Positions 25,805 to 36,126 are shown, numbered from the stretch's first letter. The stretch: DNA of 64,000 bases from Aliarcobacter cryaerophilus (GCF_014352935.1 NZ_CP060694.1:1956389-2020388); one strand, 5' to 3'. Made by a program: numbers and translations. The notes: generated by a model from the letters alone, not told the origin.

Positions 25805-26781
25805 AAAAAATATTCTTATCGCTAATACTTATAGCTATAAATCTTAGTTCAAATCCAATAGATGCTAAACAACTTTTTAATATTGAAAAAGTAAAAGTAA
25901 AGAAAGAGAGTTATAAAGAATCAAAAGAGTTTTATGGGATTACAAAATTAAATGAGAGTAAAACTATTGATATTGTTAGTAGATTTGATGGATATATTAC
26001 AAATTTAAATGCAAATAAAAATTATATGAATATTAAAAAAGGTGAAAGTTTATATACTATTTACTCAAGTGATATTGCATCAATAAAAGCTGAGATTGAA
26101 ATAGCAAAAGATTTAAATAAAAATTTATATGATAAAGCAAATAGTAAATTAGAAAATTTTGATATAAAAAATTCAAAGTTTATAAACAATGAAATAGTTA
26201 TAAACTCCCCTATCTCTGGAATAATCACACAAAAAAATATAAATAATAAAAGTTATGTTGAAAAAGGAAAAACTCTATTTCAGATTTCATCATTGGAAGA
26301 TATTTGGTTTGTAGCTTCTATATATCAAGAAGATTTGAGTTTTATAAAACCAAATATGAATTCAATAATTAAACTTGATGGAGTAGAAAATCCAATTTTA
26401 GCAAAAGTTGATTTTATATACCCAGTTTTTAATGAAGAGAAAAAAACAGTAGATATAAGATTTGTTATAGAAAATTCACAAAATAAAATTTTGCCTTCAA
26501 TGTTTGGAAAAGTAAAAATAGAAAAAGAGAGTAAGGAAATTTTAGTTTTACCAAAAACTGCAGTTATAAAAAAATCAGAAAATTATTATGTATTTATTCC
26601 AAAAGAAAATGGACAATTTACTCCTAAAAAAATTGAAGCAAAAAGATTAAGTGGTGATAGATATGAGATTTTAACTGGATTAAATATTGATGATGAGGTT
26701 ATAAACAACTCTTTATTCTTATATGATGCTGATGCTATGACAAATAGACTTTATGATGAAACTTCCAATGAGGAGTGGTAA
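25801..26781 (+). CDS. Periplasmic adaptor (membrane fusion) protein, CusB/CzcB type
   Basis: This 326-residue adaptor links the RND permease to the outer-membrane channel. A signal sequence (about 1-20) is followed by the lipoyl-like segment VSRFDGYITNLNANKN, a short helical hairpin (about 95-120), the second lipoyl half INSPISGIITQKNI with VEKGKTLFQISSLEDIWF, then beta-barrel and membrane-proximal domains. The hairpin is short, as expected for heavy-metal adaptors. No N-terminal Met-rich metal site of the E. coli CusB type is obvious. It ends two bases before the permease ATG. Confidence 0.9.
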   Translation: MKKIFLSLILIAINLSSNPIDAKQLFNIEKVKVKKESYKESKEFYGITKLNESKTIDIVSRFDGYITNLNANKNYMNIKKGESLYTIYSSDIASIKAEIEIAKDLNKNLYDKANSKLENFDIKNSKFINNEIVINSPISGIITQKNINNKSYVEKGKTLFQISSLEDIWFVASIYQEDLSFIKPNMNSIIKLDGVENPILAKVDFIYPVFNEEKKTVDIRFVIENSQNKILPSMFGKVKIEKESKEILVLPKTAVIKKSENYYVFIPKENGQFTPKKIEAKRLSGDRYEILTGLNIDDEVINNSLFLYDADAMTNRLYDETSNEEW

Positions 26782-26783
26782 AA

Positions 26784-29700
26784 ATGGTTGAAAAAATAAT
26801 AGACCTAAGTGTAAAAAACCGTTTTATTGTAATTTTTATTACTCTACTATTAGCTTTTGGCTCAATCTATGCTATAAAAAATACAAGTTTAGATGCTATT
26901 CCTGATTTATCTGCAAATCAAGTAATAATTGAAGTTGAATGGAGTAATCAAAGTGCAAAGACAATAGAAGAGCAAATAGCATATCCATTAATTTCAAATC
27001 TTATGAGTCTTCCTAAAATAGAGACAATAAGAGCTATGAGTAGTTTTTCAACATCTATGATATATGTAATTTTTAAAGATGGAGTTGATTTATACGATGC
27101 TAGAAGTAGAATTTTAGAACAATTATCAACTTTACAAGGAACATTTCCCTCTCTTGCAAAAGTAAAATTAGGTCCTGATGCTTCAGGTGTTGGTTGGGCT
27201 TATGAATATGCATTAAAATCAAAAAATAGAAGTCTTGATGAGCTTAGAACTTTGCAAGACTATTTTTATAAGTTTGCACTTTTAGGAGTTGATGGAGTTA
27301 GTGAGGTAGCATCAGTTGGAGGATATGTTCGAAACTATGAAATTACTCTAAATCAAGATAGATTAATTCAATATGATTTAGATATAGAAGAGATTAAAGA
27401 TGCAATTGTTAAAAATAACAATGATAGTGGAGCAAGAGTAATACTTGAAAATGGTTATGAACAAATTATTAGTGCAAGAGCATATTTAAAATCAAAAAAA
27501 GATATTGAAAATATAACTATAAAGACTCAAAATAATATCCCTTTGAAAATAAAAGATATAGCGGAGATTAATCTTACTTCAAATGATAGAAGAGGAGTTG
27601 CTGAACTAAATGGTGAAGGTGAGGTTGTTGGAGGAATTGTAGTAACTAGATATGGTGTTGATGTTCATAGTGTAATTAAAAATGTAAAAGCGAAATTACA
27701 TTCTTTAAATATTGATGATGTAGAAATAGTTGAGGTTTATGATAGAACCTCTTTAATTGATGCTGCAATTGATACTTTAAAAAGAACTTTGATTGAAGAG
27801 TCAATTATTGTTATGTTAATAGTTGCAATATTCTTGTTTCATTTTAGAAGTGCTTTAATTATAATTATTACCCTTCCTTTAACTGTAATGATTAGTTTTT
27901 TACTTATGAAGCTATTTAATATTGGCTCAAATATTATGAGTTTAGGAGGAATTGCAATTGCAATTGGAGCTATGGTTGATGCAACAATTGTAATGGTTGA
28001 AAATGCTCATAAACATCTTCAAGGAAAAGAAAATATAACAAAAGAGGAGAGGATAGAGATAATATTATCTTCTGCAAAACAAGTTGGACGACCTATTTTC
28101 TTTGCCCTACTTTTGGTTGTAGTATCATTTTTACCAATTTTTGCACTAAGTGGACAAGAAGGAAAACTATTTTCACCACTTGCTTTTACAAAAACATTTG
28201 CAATGCTTTGTGGGGCGATACTTTCAATTACCCTAGTTCCTATTTTGATGATATATTTTATAAAAGGTAAAATCATTCAAGAGGATAAAAATATCTTAAA
28301 TAGTTTTTTTATAAAAATTTATTCACCAATATTAAGATTAAGTTTAAAATTAAAATACTTGGTGGTTACTATATTTTTTATAATTATAATTTTTGCCTTA
28401 TATACATATTCAAAACAAAAATGGGAATTTATGCCTACATTAAATGAGGCAACATTTATGTATATGCCTGTAACTCCTTATGGAATTGGAGCTGATTTGA
28501 CAAAAGAGTTGGCACAAAAAACCAATATGGTTATAAAATCTTTTCCAGAAGTGCAAAATACTTTTGCAAAAGCTGGACGAGCAGCAACAGCAACTGATCC
28601 AGCACCACTTGCTATGATTGAAACAATTATTACTTTTAAACCACAATCACAGTGGAGAGAAGGAATGACTTATAAAAAATTAATTGAAGAAATGGATAAA
28701 AAACTTCAAATTCCTGGTCTTATCAATACATGGACATATCCAATTAAAGGTAGAATTGATATGTTACTTACAGGAATTAGAACACCTTTGGGAATAAAAC
28801 TTTATGGTAAAGATTTAGAAGTTTTACAAGAAGAGAGCTCAAAAATAGAGAACATTTTAAAAAAATATGAAGGCTCTATGAGTGTTAGCGCAGATAAGAT
28901 AAATCAAGGATATTATTTAAATATAAAAATAGATGATGAAGCAATAAGTAGATATAACATAAGCAAAAACACTATTTTAGAAACTTTAAGTATAGGAGTT
29001 GGAGCTGAGCAATTAACTCTCTTTTTAGATAATTTAGAGAGATATCCAATAAGCTTAAGGTATGAATCAAATCAGAGAGAAGATATAAGGGCATTAGAAA
29101 ATCTACAAATAAAAACTAATCTAGGATTTAAACCACTTAAAACATTTGCCACTTTGTCTTATGAAGAGAGTCCTTCAATAATTCAATCGGAAAAAGCACT
29201 TAAAGTTGCTTACGTTTATATTAGTCCAAAAAGTGATTTTTCTATACAACAATATAAAGATGATTCAAATAAACTTTTAAAAGATTTAAAACTTCCAGAT
29301 GGTTACTATTTTGAGTGGTCAGGACAAAGTGAATTTTTACAACAAGCAATGTCAAAATTAAGCTTTATTATTCCAATAGTTTTAATGTTTATATTCATTT
29401 TGATCTATTTAGCACTAAAGAATTTAAAATATACATTGATAATATTTTGTACACTTCCTTTTGCTTTAAGTGGTGGAGTATTTTATATAGAATATTTAGG
29501 ATTTAATATCTCTATTGCTGTTATTGTTGGATTTATGGCACTTTTAGGAGTTGCTGCTGAAACTTCTATAGTTATGATGTTATATTTAGATGAAGCATAT
29601 AAAAATATTAAAGAAAAAAGAGATTATGCAGTAAAAGAGGCGATATATCATGGAGCTGTTTTAAGACTTCGACCAAAGCTGATGACACTTTTTGCAATAC

Positions 29701-29870
29701 TTGGAGGACTTATCCCTATTATGTATATAAACTCTATTGGAAGTGAAGTTATGCAAAGAGTTGCAGCTCCTATGATTGGTGGAATGTTAAGTTCTACTAT
29801 TTTAACTTTAATTATAATTCCTGCTATTTTTTATTTAGTAATATTAAAAAAAGATAAAATAATTGATTAA
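26784..29870 (+). CDS. cusA: Heavy-metal efflux RND permease, CusA/CzcA family
   Basis: This 1028-residue inner-membrane pump uses the proton gradient to move metal ions through the adaptor and channel. Twelve membrane helices in two repeats and two large periplasmic domains are evident. Family motifs are IPDLSANQVIIEVEW near the N-terminus, LGPDASGVGWAYEYAL, and the proton-relay helix GGIAIAIGAMVDATIVMVEN with its aspartate. The sequence is closer to the CusA (monovalent) than the multidrug branch; the substrate Cu(I)/Ag(I) is inferred. I use the ATG at 26784 (GAGGAG upstream) rather than a GTG nine bases earlier. Confidence 0.93.
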   Translation: MVEKIIDLSVKNRFIVIFITLLLAFGSIYAIKNTSLDAIPDLSANQVIIEVEWSNQSAKTIEEQIAYPLISNLMSLPKIETIRAMSSFSTSMIYVIFKDGVDLYDARSRILEQLSTLQGTFPSLAKVKLGPDASGVGWAYEYALKSKNRSLDELRTLQDYFYKFALLGVDGVSEVASVGGYVRNYEITLNQDRLIQYDLDIEEIKDAIVKNNNDSGARVILENGYEQIISARAYLKSKKDIENITIKTQNNIPLKIKDIAEINLTSNDRRGVAELNGEGEVVGGIVVTRYGVDVHSVIKNVKAKLHSLNIDDVEIVEVYDRTSLIDAAIDTLKRTLIEESIIVMLIVAIFLFHFRSALIIIITLPLTVMISFLLMKLFNIGSNIMSLGGIAIAIGAMVDATIVMVENAHKHLQGKENITKEERIEIILSSAKQVGRPIFFALLLVVVSFLPIFALSGQEGKLFSPLAFTKTFAMLCGAILSITLVPILMIYFIKGKIIQEDKNILNSFFIKIYSPILRLSLKLKYLVVTIFFIIIIFALYTYSKQKWEFMPTLNEATFMYMPVTPYGIGADLTKELAQKTNMVIKSFPEVQNTFAKAGRAATATDPAPLAMIETIITFKPQSQWREGMTYKKLIEEMDKKLQIPGLINTWTYPIKGRIDMLLTGIRTPLGIKLYGKDLEVLQEESSKIENILKKYEGSMSVSADKINQGYYLNIKIDDEAISRYNISKNTILETLSIGVGAEQLTLFLDNLERYPISLRYESNQREDIRALENLQIKTNLGFKPLKTFATLSYEESPSIIQSEKALKVAYVYISPKSDFSIQQYKDDSNKLLKDLKLPDGYYFEWSGQSEFLQQAMSKLSFIIPIVLMFIFILIYLALKNLKYTLIIFCTLPFALSGGVFYIEYLGFNISIAVIVGFMALLGVAAETSIVMMLYLDEAYKNIKEKRDYAVKEAIYHGAVLRLRPKLMTLFAILGGLIPIMYINSIGSEVMQRVAAPMIGGMLSSTILTLIIIPAIFYLVILKKDKIID

Positions 29871-29929
29871 TAATTGATTAATTATAGAAATATAGAATTA
29901 AACTGTTAATAAAAAATAAAGGAGATAGA

Positions 29930-30493
29930 ATGAAAATATTATCAAAAGTTGCGAGTGCTATGATTTTATCAACAGGTTTACTAATGGCTTCTTCATACAG
30001 TGTAGATAATGCTCACTCAAATGTAGGATTTACAGTAAAACATATGATGGTTACAAATGTTCATGGTAAATTTACATCTTATGATGCAAAAGTTGAATTT
30101 GATGATGCTACTAAAACATTTAAAAAATTAGTTGCAAATATTGATACTAATTCAATTGATACAGGAATTGAAAAAAGAGATAATCACTTAAGAAGTGATG
30201 ATTTTTTTGCTGTTGAAAAGTTTCCTAAAATGACATTTGAGATGACATCTTATAAAGCAGATGGTGATGATGGAAAAATGACAGGAAATTTAACTATTAG
30301 AGGAATTACAAAACCAGTAGTTTTAGAAGTTGAAGATATAGCTATTTTGGGAGATAAAGTTGGTTTTTCTCTTGAAGGGAAAATTAATCGTCAAGATTTC
30401 GATCTAAAATGGAACAAAGCTATAGAACTAGGTGGTGTAGCAGTTTCAGACGAAGTAAAAATAAAAGTTGATATTGAAGCTAAAAAACAATAA
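29930..30493 (+). CDS. YceI-family periplasmic lipid-binding protein
   Basis: This 187-residue protein has a signal peptide (about 1-21, ending MASS) and a YceI lipocalin-like barrel that binds polyisoprenoid lipids. Typical segments are YSVDNAHSNVGFTVKHMMVT, THE central NHLRSDDFFAVEKFPKMTF, and NLTIRGITKPVVLEVE. AAAGGAGATAGA precedes the ATG. It follows the efflux operon on the same strand after a 59-base gap with no terminator seen, so co-transcription is possible. Homologues in Helicobacter and Campylobacter are linked to acid or oxidative stress. Confidence 0.92.
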   Translation: MKILSKVASAMILSTGLLMASSYSVDNAHSNVGFTVKHMMVTNVHGKFTSYDAKVEFDDATKTFKKLVANIDTNSIDTGIEKRDNHLRSDDFFAVEKFPKMTFEMTSYKADGDDGKMTGNLTIRGITKPVVLEVEDIAILGDKVGFSLEGKINRQDFDLKWNKAIELGGVAVSDEVKIKVDIEAKKQ

Positions 30494-30497
30494 ATAA

Positions 30498-30527
30498 ATA
30501 CAAAGTAGGATTAAACCTACTTTGTAT
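30498..30527. terminator. Bidirectional terminator between the yceI-like gene and trpB
   Basis: A perfect 12-bp stem (30498-30509 with 30516-30527) closes a 6-base loop between two convergent genes. It is flanked by A/T-rich sequence on both sides and can serve both transcripts. Confidence 0.8.
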
Positions 30528-30528
30528 T

Positions 30529-31734
30529 CTAATCTCTTGGATAGTTATCGATTATAAAATCTATATCCTTATCCCCTCTTCCACTAAGATTTACCAAAAT
30601 TGATTTTCCACTATTATCTTTTGCCCATTTCATAGCAAAAGAAACAGCATGAGAAGATTCAAGTGCTGGAATAATTCCTTCACATCTTGAAAGTGTATAA
30701 AATGCTTCAACAGCCTCTTCATCACTACAAAGTCCCACTTTAGTTCTTCCAATGCTATTTAAATATGCATGTTCAGGACCAACAGATGGATAATCTATCC
30801 CACTTGCTATTGAGTGAACAGGAGCAGGTTCTCCATTTTCATCAATTAACATAATAGAGTTAAATCCATGCATAACTCCCTCTTTTCCATAAGTAATACT
30901 TGCACTATGTTCACCTAATTTAGAGCCTTTTCCAGCTGGTTCTATTGCATATAAATCAACACTATCTTCAATAAAAGCACTAAATATTCCCATAGCATTA
31001 CTTCCACCTCCAACGCAAGCAGCTATTGCATCAGGAAGTTTTCCAGTCATCTCAAAAAATTGCTCTTTTGATTCAATACCAATAATACTTTGAAAATCTC
31101 TAACCATTTTTGGAAATGGATGAGGACCAACCACACTTCCTATTGCAAACATTTGAGTTTTTGTATCTTTTAAATAACTCTCAAAAGCACTATCAACTGC
31201 CTCTTTTAAAGTTTTTAATCCTTTTGTAACAGGTATTATTTTAGCACCTAAGATTTTCATTTTTACAACATTTGGATGCTCTTTTTTAATATCAACTTCA
31301 CCCATATGTATTTCACACTCTAATCCAAAATAAGCAGCCGCAGTTGCTAACGCAACACCATGTTGCCCTGCTCCTGTTTCAGCTATAACTCTTTTTTTAC
31401 CCAAATATTTTGCAAGTAAAACCTCTGCCATACAGTGATTTAGTTTATGAGCTCCTGTATGATTCAAATCCTCTCTTTTTAGATAGATTCTTGCGCCCCC
31501 TACTAAATTTGATAAATTATTACAATATGTAATTGGAGTTGGTCTTCCTTGATAATATTTTCTAATTTTTTTTAGCTCATCTATAAATTGAAAATCATTT
31601 GATAATTTATTATAAGCTTCATTTATCTCATTAAATGGAAGTTCAAGTTGTGGTGGAATAAAAGATCCTCCAAATTTACCAAAATATCCATTTTCATCTG
31701 GAAAACTTTGCAAATATGGCTTTTGTTTCTGCAT
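30529..31734 (-). CDS. trpB: Tryptophan synthase beta subunit, stand-alone
   Basis: TrpB is a PLP enzyme that joins indole to serine to make tryptophan. The 401-residue product has the N-terminal [13 protein letters not shown], the PLP lysine in [15 protein letters not shown] near residue 96, the phosphate loop GGGSNAMG, and SGRGDKD near the C-terminus. The common version of the lysine motif reads HKINN, so this is a slightly divergent branch. No trpA or other trp gene is adjacent. It may be a second TrpB that salvages indole, or the only copy in a dispersed pathway; the sequence cannot decide. Confidence 0.93.
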   Translation of the reverse strand: MQKQKPYLQSFPDENGYFGKFGGSFIPPQLELPFNEINEAYNKLSNDFQFIDELKKIRKYYQGRPTPITYCNNLSNLVGGARIYLKREDLNHTGAHKLNHCMAEVLLAKYLGKKRVIAETGAGQHGVALATAAAYFGLECEIHMGEVDIKKEHPNVVKMKILGAKIIPVTKGLKTLKEAVDSAFESYLKDTKTQMFAIGSVVGPHPFPKMVRDFQSIIGIESKEQFFEMTGKLPDAIAACVGGGSNAMGIFSAFIEDSVDLYAIEPAGKGSKLGEHSASITYGKEGVMHGFNSIMLIDENGEPAPVHSIASGIDYPSVGPEHAYLNSIGRTKVGLCSDEEAVEAFYTLSRCEGIIPALESSHAVSFAMKWAKDNSGKSILVNLSGRGDKDIDFIIDNYPRD

Positions 31735-31797
31735 TTAAGTACCTTTAAAATAAAATACAAAAATATTATCATATTTTAAATAATTTTAGGGGTACAT

Positions 31798-33090
31798 ATG
31801 AAGATAGTTTTTTTTGGTGTTGGCGCTGTTTGTAGTGTTATGGCAACTTTGTTAGATGAACTTTCTAATAAAAGTAAACAAAAAGATATAAATTTTGTAT
31901 TTGTTGTAAGAAATATAAAGAAAGCTCAAGGTCATTTTTTTAAAAATAGTAATATTTTAAATAAATCAGATTTTTTGGAGATAAAACATTTTGAAGAAAT
32001 TTTTGAAGATAGTAAAAAATATGAAAAATATCTACAAAATAGTGATATTTTTATAAATAGTTCCACTCCATCTTTTAATCTACCTATTATGAATTTAGCT
32101 TTGAAATACAATACAAATTATGCTGATTTGGCAAGTGATATTTATAAAGATGAGATAATTTCGACACTTAAATTTGATCAACAAATTTTAGAAAATGAGT
32201 TTAAATCGCAAAATTTATTTGCTTTAATAAATCTTGGGATTTCTCCTGGAATTACAAACTTTTTAATCGGTGAAAAAATACACTCTTTAAAAAACCTTCC
32301 TTATGAAGTTAAGATTAAAAAATTAGAGATTAACCTTTTAGAAGAGATTCAATCAAAAAAATTAATCTTTTCGTGGTCACCAAAAGTAGCTATTGATGAG
32401 CTTGCATTTCCTCCAGTTTTTTACAAAAAGAATAAACCAAAAACTATTGAACCATTTTCAAAATCAAAAGTATATAAATTCCCATATTTTAGAAATATTG
32501 TCGATATTTATCCAGTTTTTCAAGAGGAGTTAATATCACTAAAACAAAGTTTTCCTCAAATTGAAAATTTAAAACTCTTTGTTGGTGGAAGTGAAATTGA
32601 ACTAATGAAAAATTTATACCAGCTAAATTTATTCTCAAATAAATATTGCTATGAAAACAGTGATTCAAAAATATCGATTAATACAATTATAAAAAATATA
32701 GTCCCAAAAATGAAAACTCCTGAAATTGTTGAAGATTATATAAAGAAAAAAACAATCAAATATGCTGAGTTTTCAGCAGTTGCTGATATATATTTAGAAA
32801 TTTTATATCCTCAAAATGATCAAAAAATAAGTACTATAGAATCAGTTGGTCTATCTTTTAACAAATATACTGAACTTGTAAAAACAGCTTATTCAGGTTC
32901 AACTTATGTATCTTATCCAACAGGAGTTGCAGCTGGAATTTTAATTTACTACTCATTATTAAATAAAAAAAGGTTAAGTGGAGTAATTTTAAGTGAAAAC
33001 CTTCCAGAACTTTTTGAACATACTGTAAATGATATTATAAAAAGAGAGTTAGGAAACTATAAAATAAATCTAATAAACCAAATTAAATAG
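31798..33090 (+). CDS. Saccharopine-dehydrogenase-like oxidoreductase
   Basis: This 430-residue protein has an N-terminal Rossmann fold (KIVFFGVGAVCSVMATLL, the GxGxxxS/A dinucleotide loop) and the general layout of saccharopine dehydrogenase / carboxynorspermidine synthase relatives, including NLGISPGITNFLI and SYPTGVAAGILI near the C-terminus. The active substrate is unclear. Other bacterial members act in lysine, homospermidine or carboxynorspermidine synthesis. It lies upstream of a class V aminotransferase on the same strand (70-base gap), suggesting a shared amino acid pathway. Confidence 0.8.
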   Translation: MKIVFFGVGAVCSVMATLLDELSNKSKQKDINFVFVVRNIKKAQGHFFKNSNILNKSDFLEIKHFEEIFEDSKKYEKYLQNSDIFINSSTPSFNLPIMNLALKYNTNYADLASDIYKDEIISTLKFDQQILENEFKSQNLFALINLGISPGITNFLIGEKIHSLKNLPYEVKIKKLEINLLEEIQSKKLIFSWSPKVAIDELAFPPVFYKKNKPKTIEPFSKSKVYKFPYFRNIVDIYPVFQEELISLKQSFPQIENLKLFVGGSEIELMKNLYQLNLFSNKYCYENSDSKISINTIIKNIVPKMKTPEIVEDYIKKKTIKYAEFSAVADIYLEILYPQNDQKISTIESVGLSFNKYTELVKTAYSGSTYVSYPTGVAAGILIYYSLLNKKRLSGVILSENLPELFEHTVNDIIKRELGNYKINLINQIK

Positions 33091-33160
33091 TTCTAAAATA
33101 TAAATAAGATAAAATTATGGTTTATATAAATATTATAAATAATTTTAAAAGAAGAGTTTT

Positions 33161-34471
33161 ATGCAAAAAGATATTTTTAGACCATTTTTAAATGAAAATA
33201 GTGATAAACTTAATTTTCTTAGATATAACACAATAGGTAAAAACAAAGATAAATATTTTGATTTCACAGCCTCAGGTCTTGCTTTTAGACAAATTGAAAA
33301 TAGAATCCACGAAGTTTTAGAAACTTATGCAAATACACACTCAAAAGAGAGTAGTAATGCAAAAATTACTACTAAATATTATGAGGATGCTAGACAAACT
33401 TTACAAAAAAGTTTAGAAATTGATGATAGTTTTGCTATTTTACCTTGTGGTTCTGGAGCAACTGGTGCTATAAAAAAACTACAAGAGATTTTAGGAGTTT
33501 ATATTCCACCAAAAACAAAAGAGAGGCTAAAAGAAAAAGGTCTAAAAATAGATAAAAAGTCCATGCCTTTGGTAATTGTTGGACCCTATGAACATCACTC
33601 AAATGAAGTTAGCTTTAGAGAGAGTTTGGCACAAGTTAAAAGAGTGAAACTTAGAAAAGATGGTCTAATAGACCTTGAACACTTAGAAAATATATTAGAA
33701 AAAAATAAAAATCGTGAGATTATAGGCTCTTTTACAATAGCTTCAAATGTAAGTGGAATAATAACTTGCTACAAAAAAATATCAAATCTTTTGAGAAAAT
33801 ATAAGGCAACTGTCTGTTTTGATGCAGCTGCAAGTAGTTCGTACATGAATATTTCATCATCATATTATGATGCACTATTTTTATCTCCTCATAAACTTTT
33901 AGGAGGTGTTGGATCTTGTGGAATTTTGGTAGTTAAAAAATATTTAGTAGATGCATCTTTACCACCAAGCTTTGCAGGTGGTGGAACGGTAAAATATGTA
34001 AATAAAAGTTATCAAATATATGAAGAACAAATAGAAGTAAGAGAAGATGCTGGAACTCCAGCAATTACACAATTCATAAGAGCTGCTTTGGCATATAAAT
34101 TAAGAAATGAAATAGGCTTTGAATTTATAGAAAATAGAAAAAAAGAGTTATATTTATATCTATTAGAAGAGCTAAAGAGTATTCAAAATTTACTTATTTA
34201 TGGAAATAAAAAGAGCCATAATATTGGTATTGTATCTTTTAATATAAAAGATTTTAACCCTTACACATTATGTGAAAAACTTTCAAATAGTGGCTTTCAA
34301 ACTAGAGCTGGATGCTCTTGTGCTGGACCTTATGGGCATGATTTACTGGGACTTAAAAAAGTATCTATGAAAAATCGACCAGGATGGCTTCGAGTTGGAG
34401 TTCACTATATTCAAACAAAAGATGAAATTAAAGCTTTGGTTGATGATATTAAAAATAGTTTGGTTTTATGA
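33161..34471 (+). CDS. Aminotransferase class V-fold PLP enzyme
   Basis: This 436-residue PLP enzyme is related to cysteine desulfurases and other class V aminotransferases. The Schiff-base lysine is in ALFLSPHKLLGG, with FDAAASSS upstream as the PLP aspartate region. Near the C-terminus is AGCSCAGPYGHDLLG, a Cys-rich loop in the position of the desulfurase catalytic cysteine. Early on it has FDFTASGLAFR and HSKESSNAK, typical of the subfamily. Whether it is a true desulfurase or a transaminase working with the preceding dehydrogenase cannot be told. A leader of AAAAGAAGAGTTTT precedes the ATG. Confidence 0.85.
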   Translation: MQKDIFRPFLNENSDKLNFLRYNTIGKNKDKYFDFTASGLAFRQIENRIHEVLETYANTHSKESSNAKITTKYYEDARQTLQKSLEIDDSFAILPCGSGATGAIKKLQEILGVYIPPKTKERLKEKGLKIDKKSMPLVIVGPYEHHSNEVSFRESLAQVKRVKLRKDGLIDLEHLENILEKNKNREIIGSFTIASNVSGIITCYKKISNLLRKYKATVCFDAAASSSYMNISSSYYDALFLSPHKLLGGVGSCGILVVKKYLVDASLPPSFAGGGTVKYVNKSYQIYEEQIEVREDAGTPAITQFIRAALAYKLRNEIGFEFIENRKKELYLYLLEELKSIQNLLIYGNKKSHNIGIVSFNIKDFNPYTLCEKLSNSGFQTRAGCSCAGPYGHDLLGLKKVSMKNRPGWLRVGVHYIQTKDEIKALVDDIKNSLVL

Positions 34472-34555
34472 CTATATTTTTAAATAAAAGTGATAGATAC
34501 AAACTATTAATTATCTATTTAAAAACTATTAACTCTAAATATTTATAATTTCCCT

Positions 34556-35698
34556 ATGAGTTTTATGATTTTCTTTTTAGTTTATTTTGTTGCATTTTTT
34601 CTTCAGACCTATACTATAAAAAAAAGATTTATAAATAAACTAAATTTTAGTCTTAAAACTAGGAAGTATCTTGGCTTTGCATTATATTTAACATTTTTTG
34701 GTGCTTTATTGTACCCAATGGCTAGATACTTTCCACTAGTGCCTAACTGGCTCTATTTTCTCCTTTCCCTACCAATTGGGGTGATTTTTTTAACATTTAT
34801 AATAACAATTTTTCACGATATCACCTCAATTTTTTTCAAAAAAATTTTCAAAAAATCAAAAATATCATCACAAAGAAGAAATTTTTTCAAAAAAACTTTT
34901 GATATTGGTGCAACTTCACTAATTCTTGCAACAAATCTAAAAGCGATTGACAATGCAAGACATATTGAACTTGAAGTTGTAGATGTAGAGATTAAAAATT
35001 TAAAAAAACCATATAAAATAATACAACTAAGTGATATTCATATTGGTGGATTAATAGATAAAAAATTTATAGAAGATTTAGTAAAAAAAGTAAATATTTT
35101 AGATGGTGACCTTGTTGTTATAACTGGTGACCTTGTGGATACTAAATTAGAATTTGCAAAACCAGCCTTAGATGAATTAAAAAATATAAAATCAAAATAT
35201 GGAACATATTTTATAGTTGGAAATCACGAGTATTTTCACGGGGTTACTCCTATAATTGATTATCTAAATAATCTTGGAATTAAAGTTTTAGAAAATGAAT
35301 CTGTATATATTGGTGATGAAAATATTGGATTTAATCTAGCTGGAGTTTATGATAACTTTGGCTTTAAATATGGGTCATATATTCCAGATATTAATAAAGC
35401 TTTGGAAAATTGTAAAAGCTCTCCAACAGTTCTTTTAGCTCATCAACCAAAATTTATTAACTCGATTTCCAATACATCAAATATTGATCTGATTTTATGT
35501 GGACACACTCATGGAGGACAGATTTTTCCATTTAATTTCTTAGTAAAACTTGATCAACCTTATGTAAAAGGTTTAAATATACACAATGAAACAACTCAAG
35601 TATATGTAAACAAAGGAACAGGATTTTGGGGACCACCAATGAGACTTGGTGCTAGTAGTGAGATAACTATTTTAAATCTAAAAGAGGCAAAAGCCTAA
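34556..35698 (+). CDS. Membrane-anchored metallophosphoesterase
   Basis: This 380-residue calcineurin-like phosphoesterase has three or four N-terminal membrane helices (first 95 residues). All metal-site motifs are present: QLSDIHIGG, GDLVVITGDLVD, VGNHEYFHG, HQP and CGHTHGGQIFPF. Between the membrane part and the catalytic domain is SSQRRNFFKKTFDIGATSL, which resembles a twin-arginine signal followed by another hydrophobic segment. The layout resembles YkuE/YaeI-type enzymes proposed to hydrolyse lipid-linked pyrophosphates such as UDP-diacylglucosamine. It ends convergently with the hsp20 gene. Confidence 0.88.
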   Translation: MSFMIFFLVYFVAFFLQTYTIKKRFINKLNFSLKTRKYLGFALYLTFFGALLYPMARYFPLVPNWLYFLLSLPIGVIFLTFIITIFHDITSIFFKKIFKKSKISSQRRNFFKKTFDIGATSLILATNLKAIDNARHIELEVVDVEIKNLKKPYKIIQLSDIHIGGLIDKKFIEDLVKKVNILDGDLVVITGDLVDTKLEFAKPALDELKNIKSKYGTYFIVGNHEYFHGVTPIIDYLNNLGIKVLENESVYIGDENIGFNLAGVYDNFGFKYGSYIPDINKALENCKSSPTVLLAHQPKFINSISNTSNIDLILCGHTHGGQIFPFNFLVKLDQPYVKGLNIHNETTQVYVNKGTGFWGPPMRLGASSEITILNLKEAKA

Positions 35699-35712
35699 GC
35701 TTTTACCTCTTA
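35683..35712. terminator. Bidirectional terminator between phosphoesterase and hsp20 genes
   Basis: Arms AAGAGG-C-AAAAGC (35683-35695) and GCTTTT-A-CCTCTT (35700-35712) pair with one mismatch around a CTAA loop. It overlaps the 3' ends of both convergent genes. Confidence 0.75.
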
Positions 35713-36126
35713 TTTAATCTCTATTGATTTTTTCGATACATCATCTTTAAGTTTAGGAATAACTATTTCTAAAACTCCATTATCACTTTTTGCTTCTATA
35801 TTTTCAATATCTACATTATCTGGAAGTGTGAAACTTCTTGAAAATTTACCAAAATATGTCTCTATTTTGTAATAATCTTCTTGTTTTACCTCTTCTTTAG
35901 TTTTTCTTTCACCACTTATAGTTAATACACCTTTGTTTAAATCAACTTTTATATCTTCTTTTTTTACACCTGGTAAATCGACATCAACATGATATGCAAA
36001 CTCACCTTCTCTTGTATTTACAGTTGGTACAAAAGCTGTAACACCTTCATTATTTCCAACTTGTGTATATAAATTTTTCTCTATCTCTTTTAACTGTTTA
36101 AATGGGTCAAATTTTGTTAATAACAT
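35710..36126 (-). CDS. Small heat-shock protein, Hsp20 family
   Basis: This is a 138-residue ATP-independent chaperone with an alpha-crystallin domain. It holds VDLPGVKKEDIKVDLNKGVL, then GERKTKEE, then GKFSRSFTLPDNVDIENIEA, and the conserved NGVLEIVIPK. The ATG has AATAGGAGTTCACA in front. Upstream on the same strand are a short hairpin in the leader, a near-consensus sigma-70 promoter and a CIRCE element, so heat induction through HrcA is very likely. It stands alone as a transcript ending at a convergent terminator. Confidence 0.95.
   Translation of the reverse strand: MLLTKFDPFKQLKEIEKNLYTQVGNNEGVTAFVPTVNTREGEFAYHVDVDLPGVKKEDIKVDLNKGVLTISGERKTKEEVKQEDYYKIETYFGKFSRSFTLPDNVDIENIEAKSDNGVLEIVIPKLKDDVSKKSIEIK

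Noticed and set aside
30498..30527. Operator palindrome rather than terminator
   Set aside because: Its position between two convergent gene ends and its hairpin shape fit a shared terminator better.
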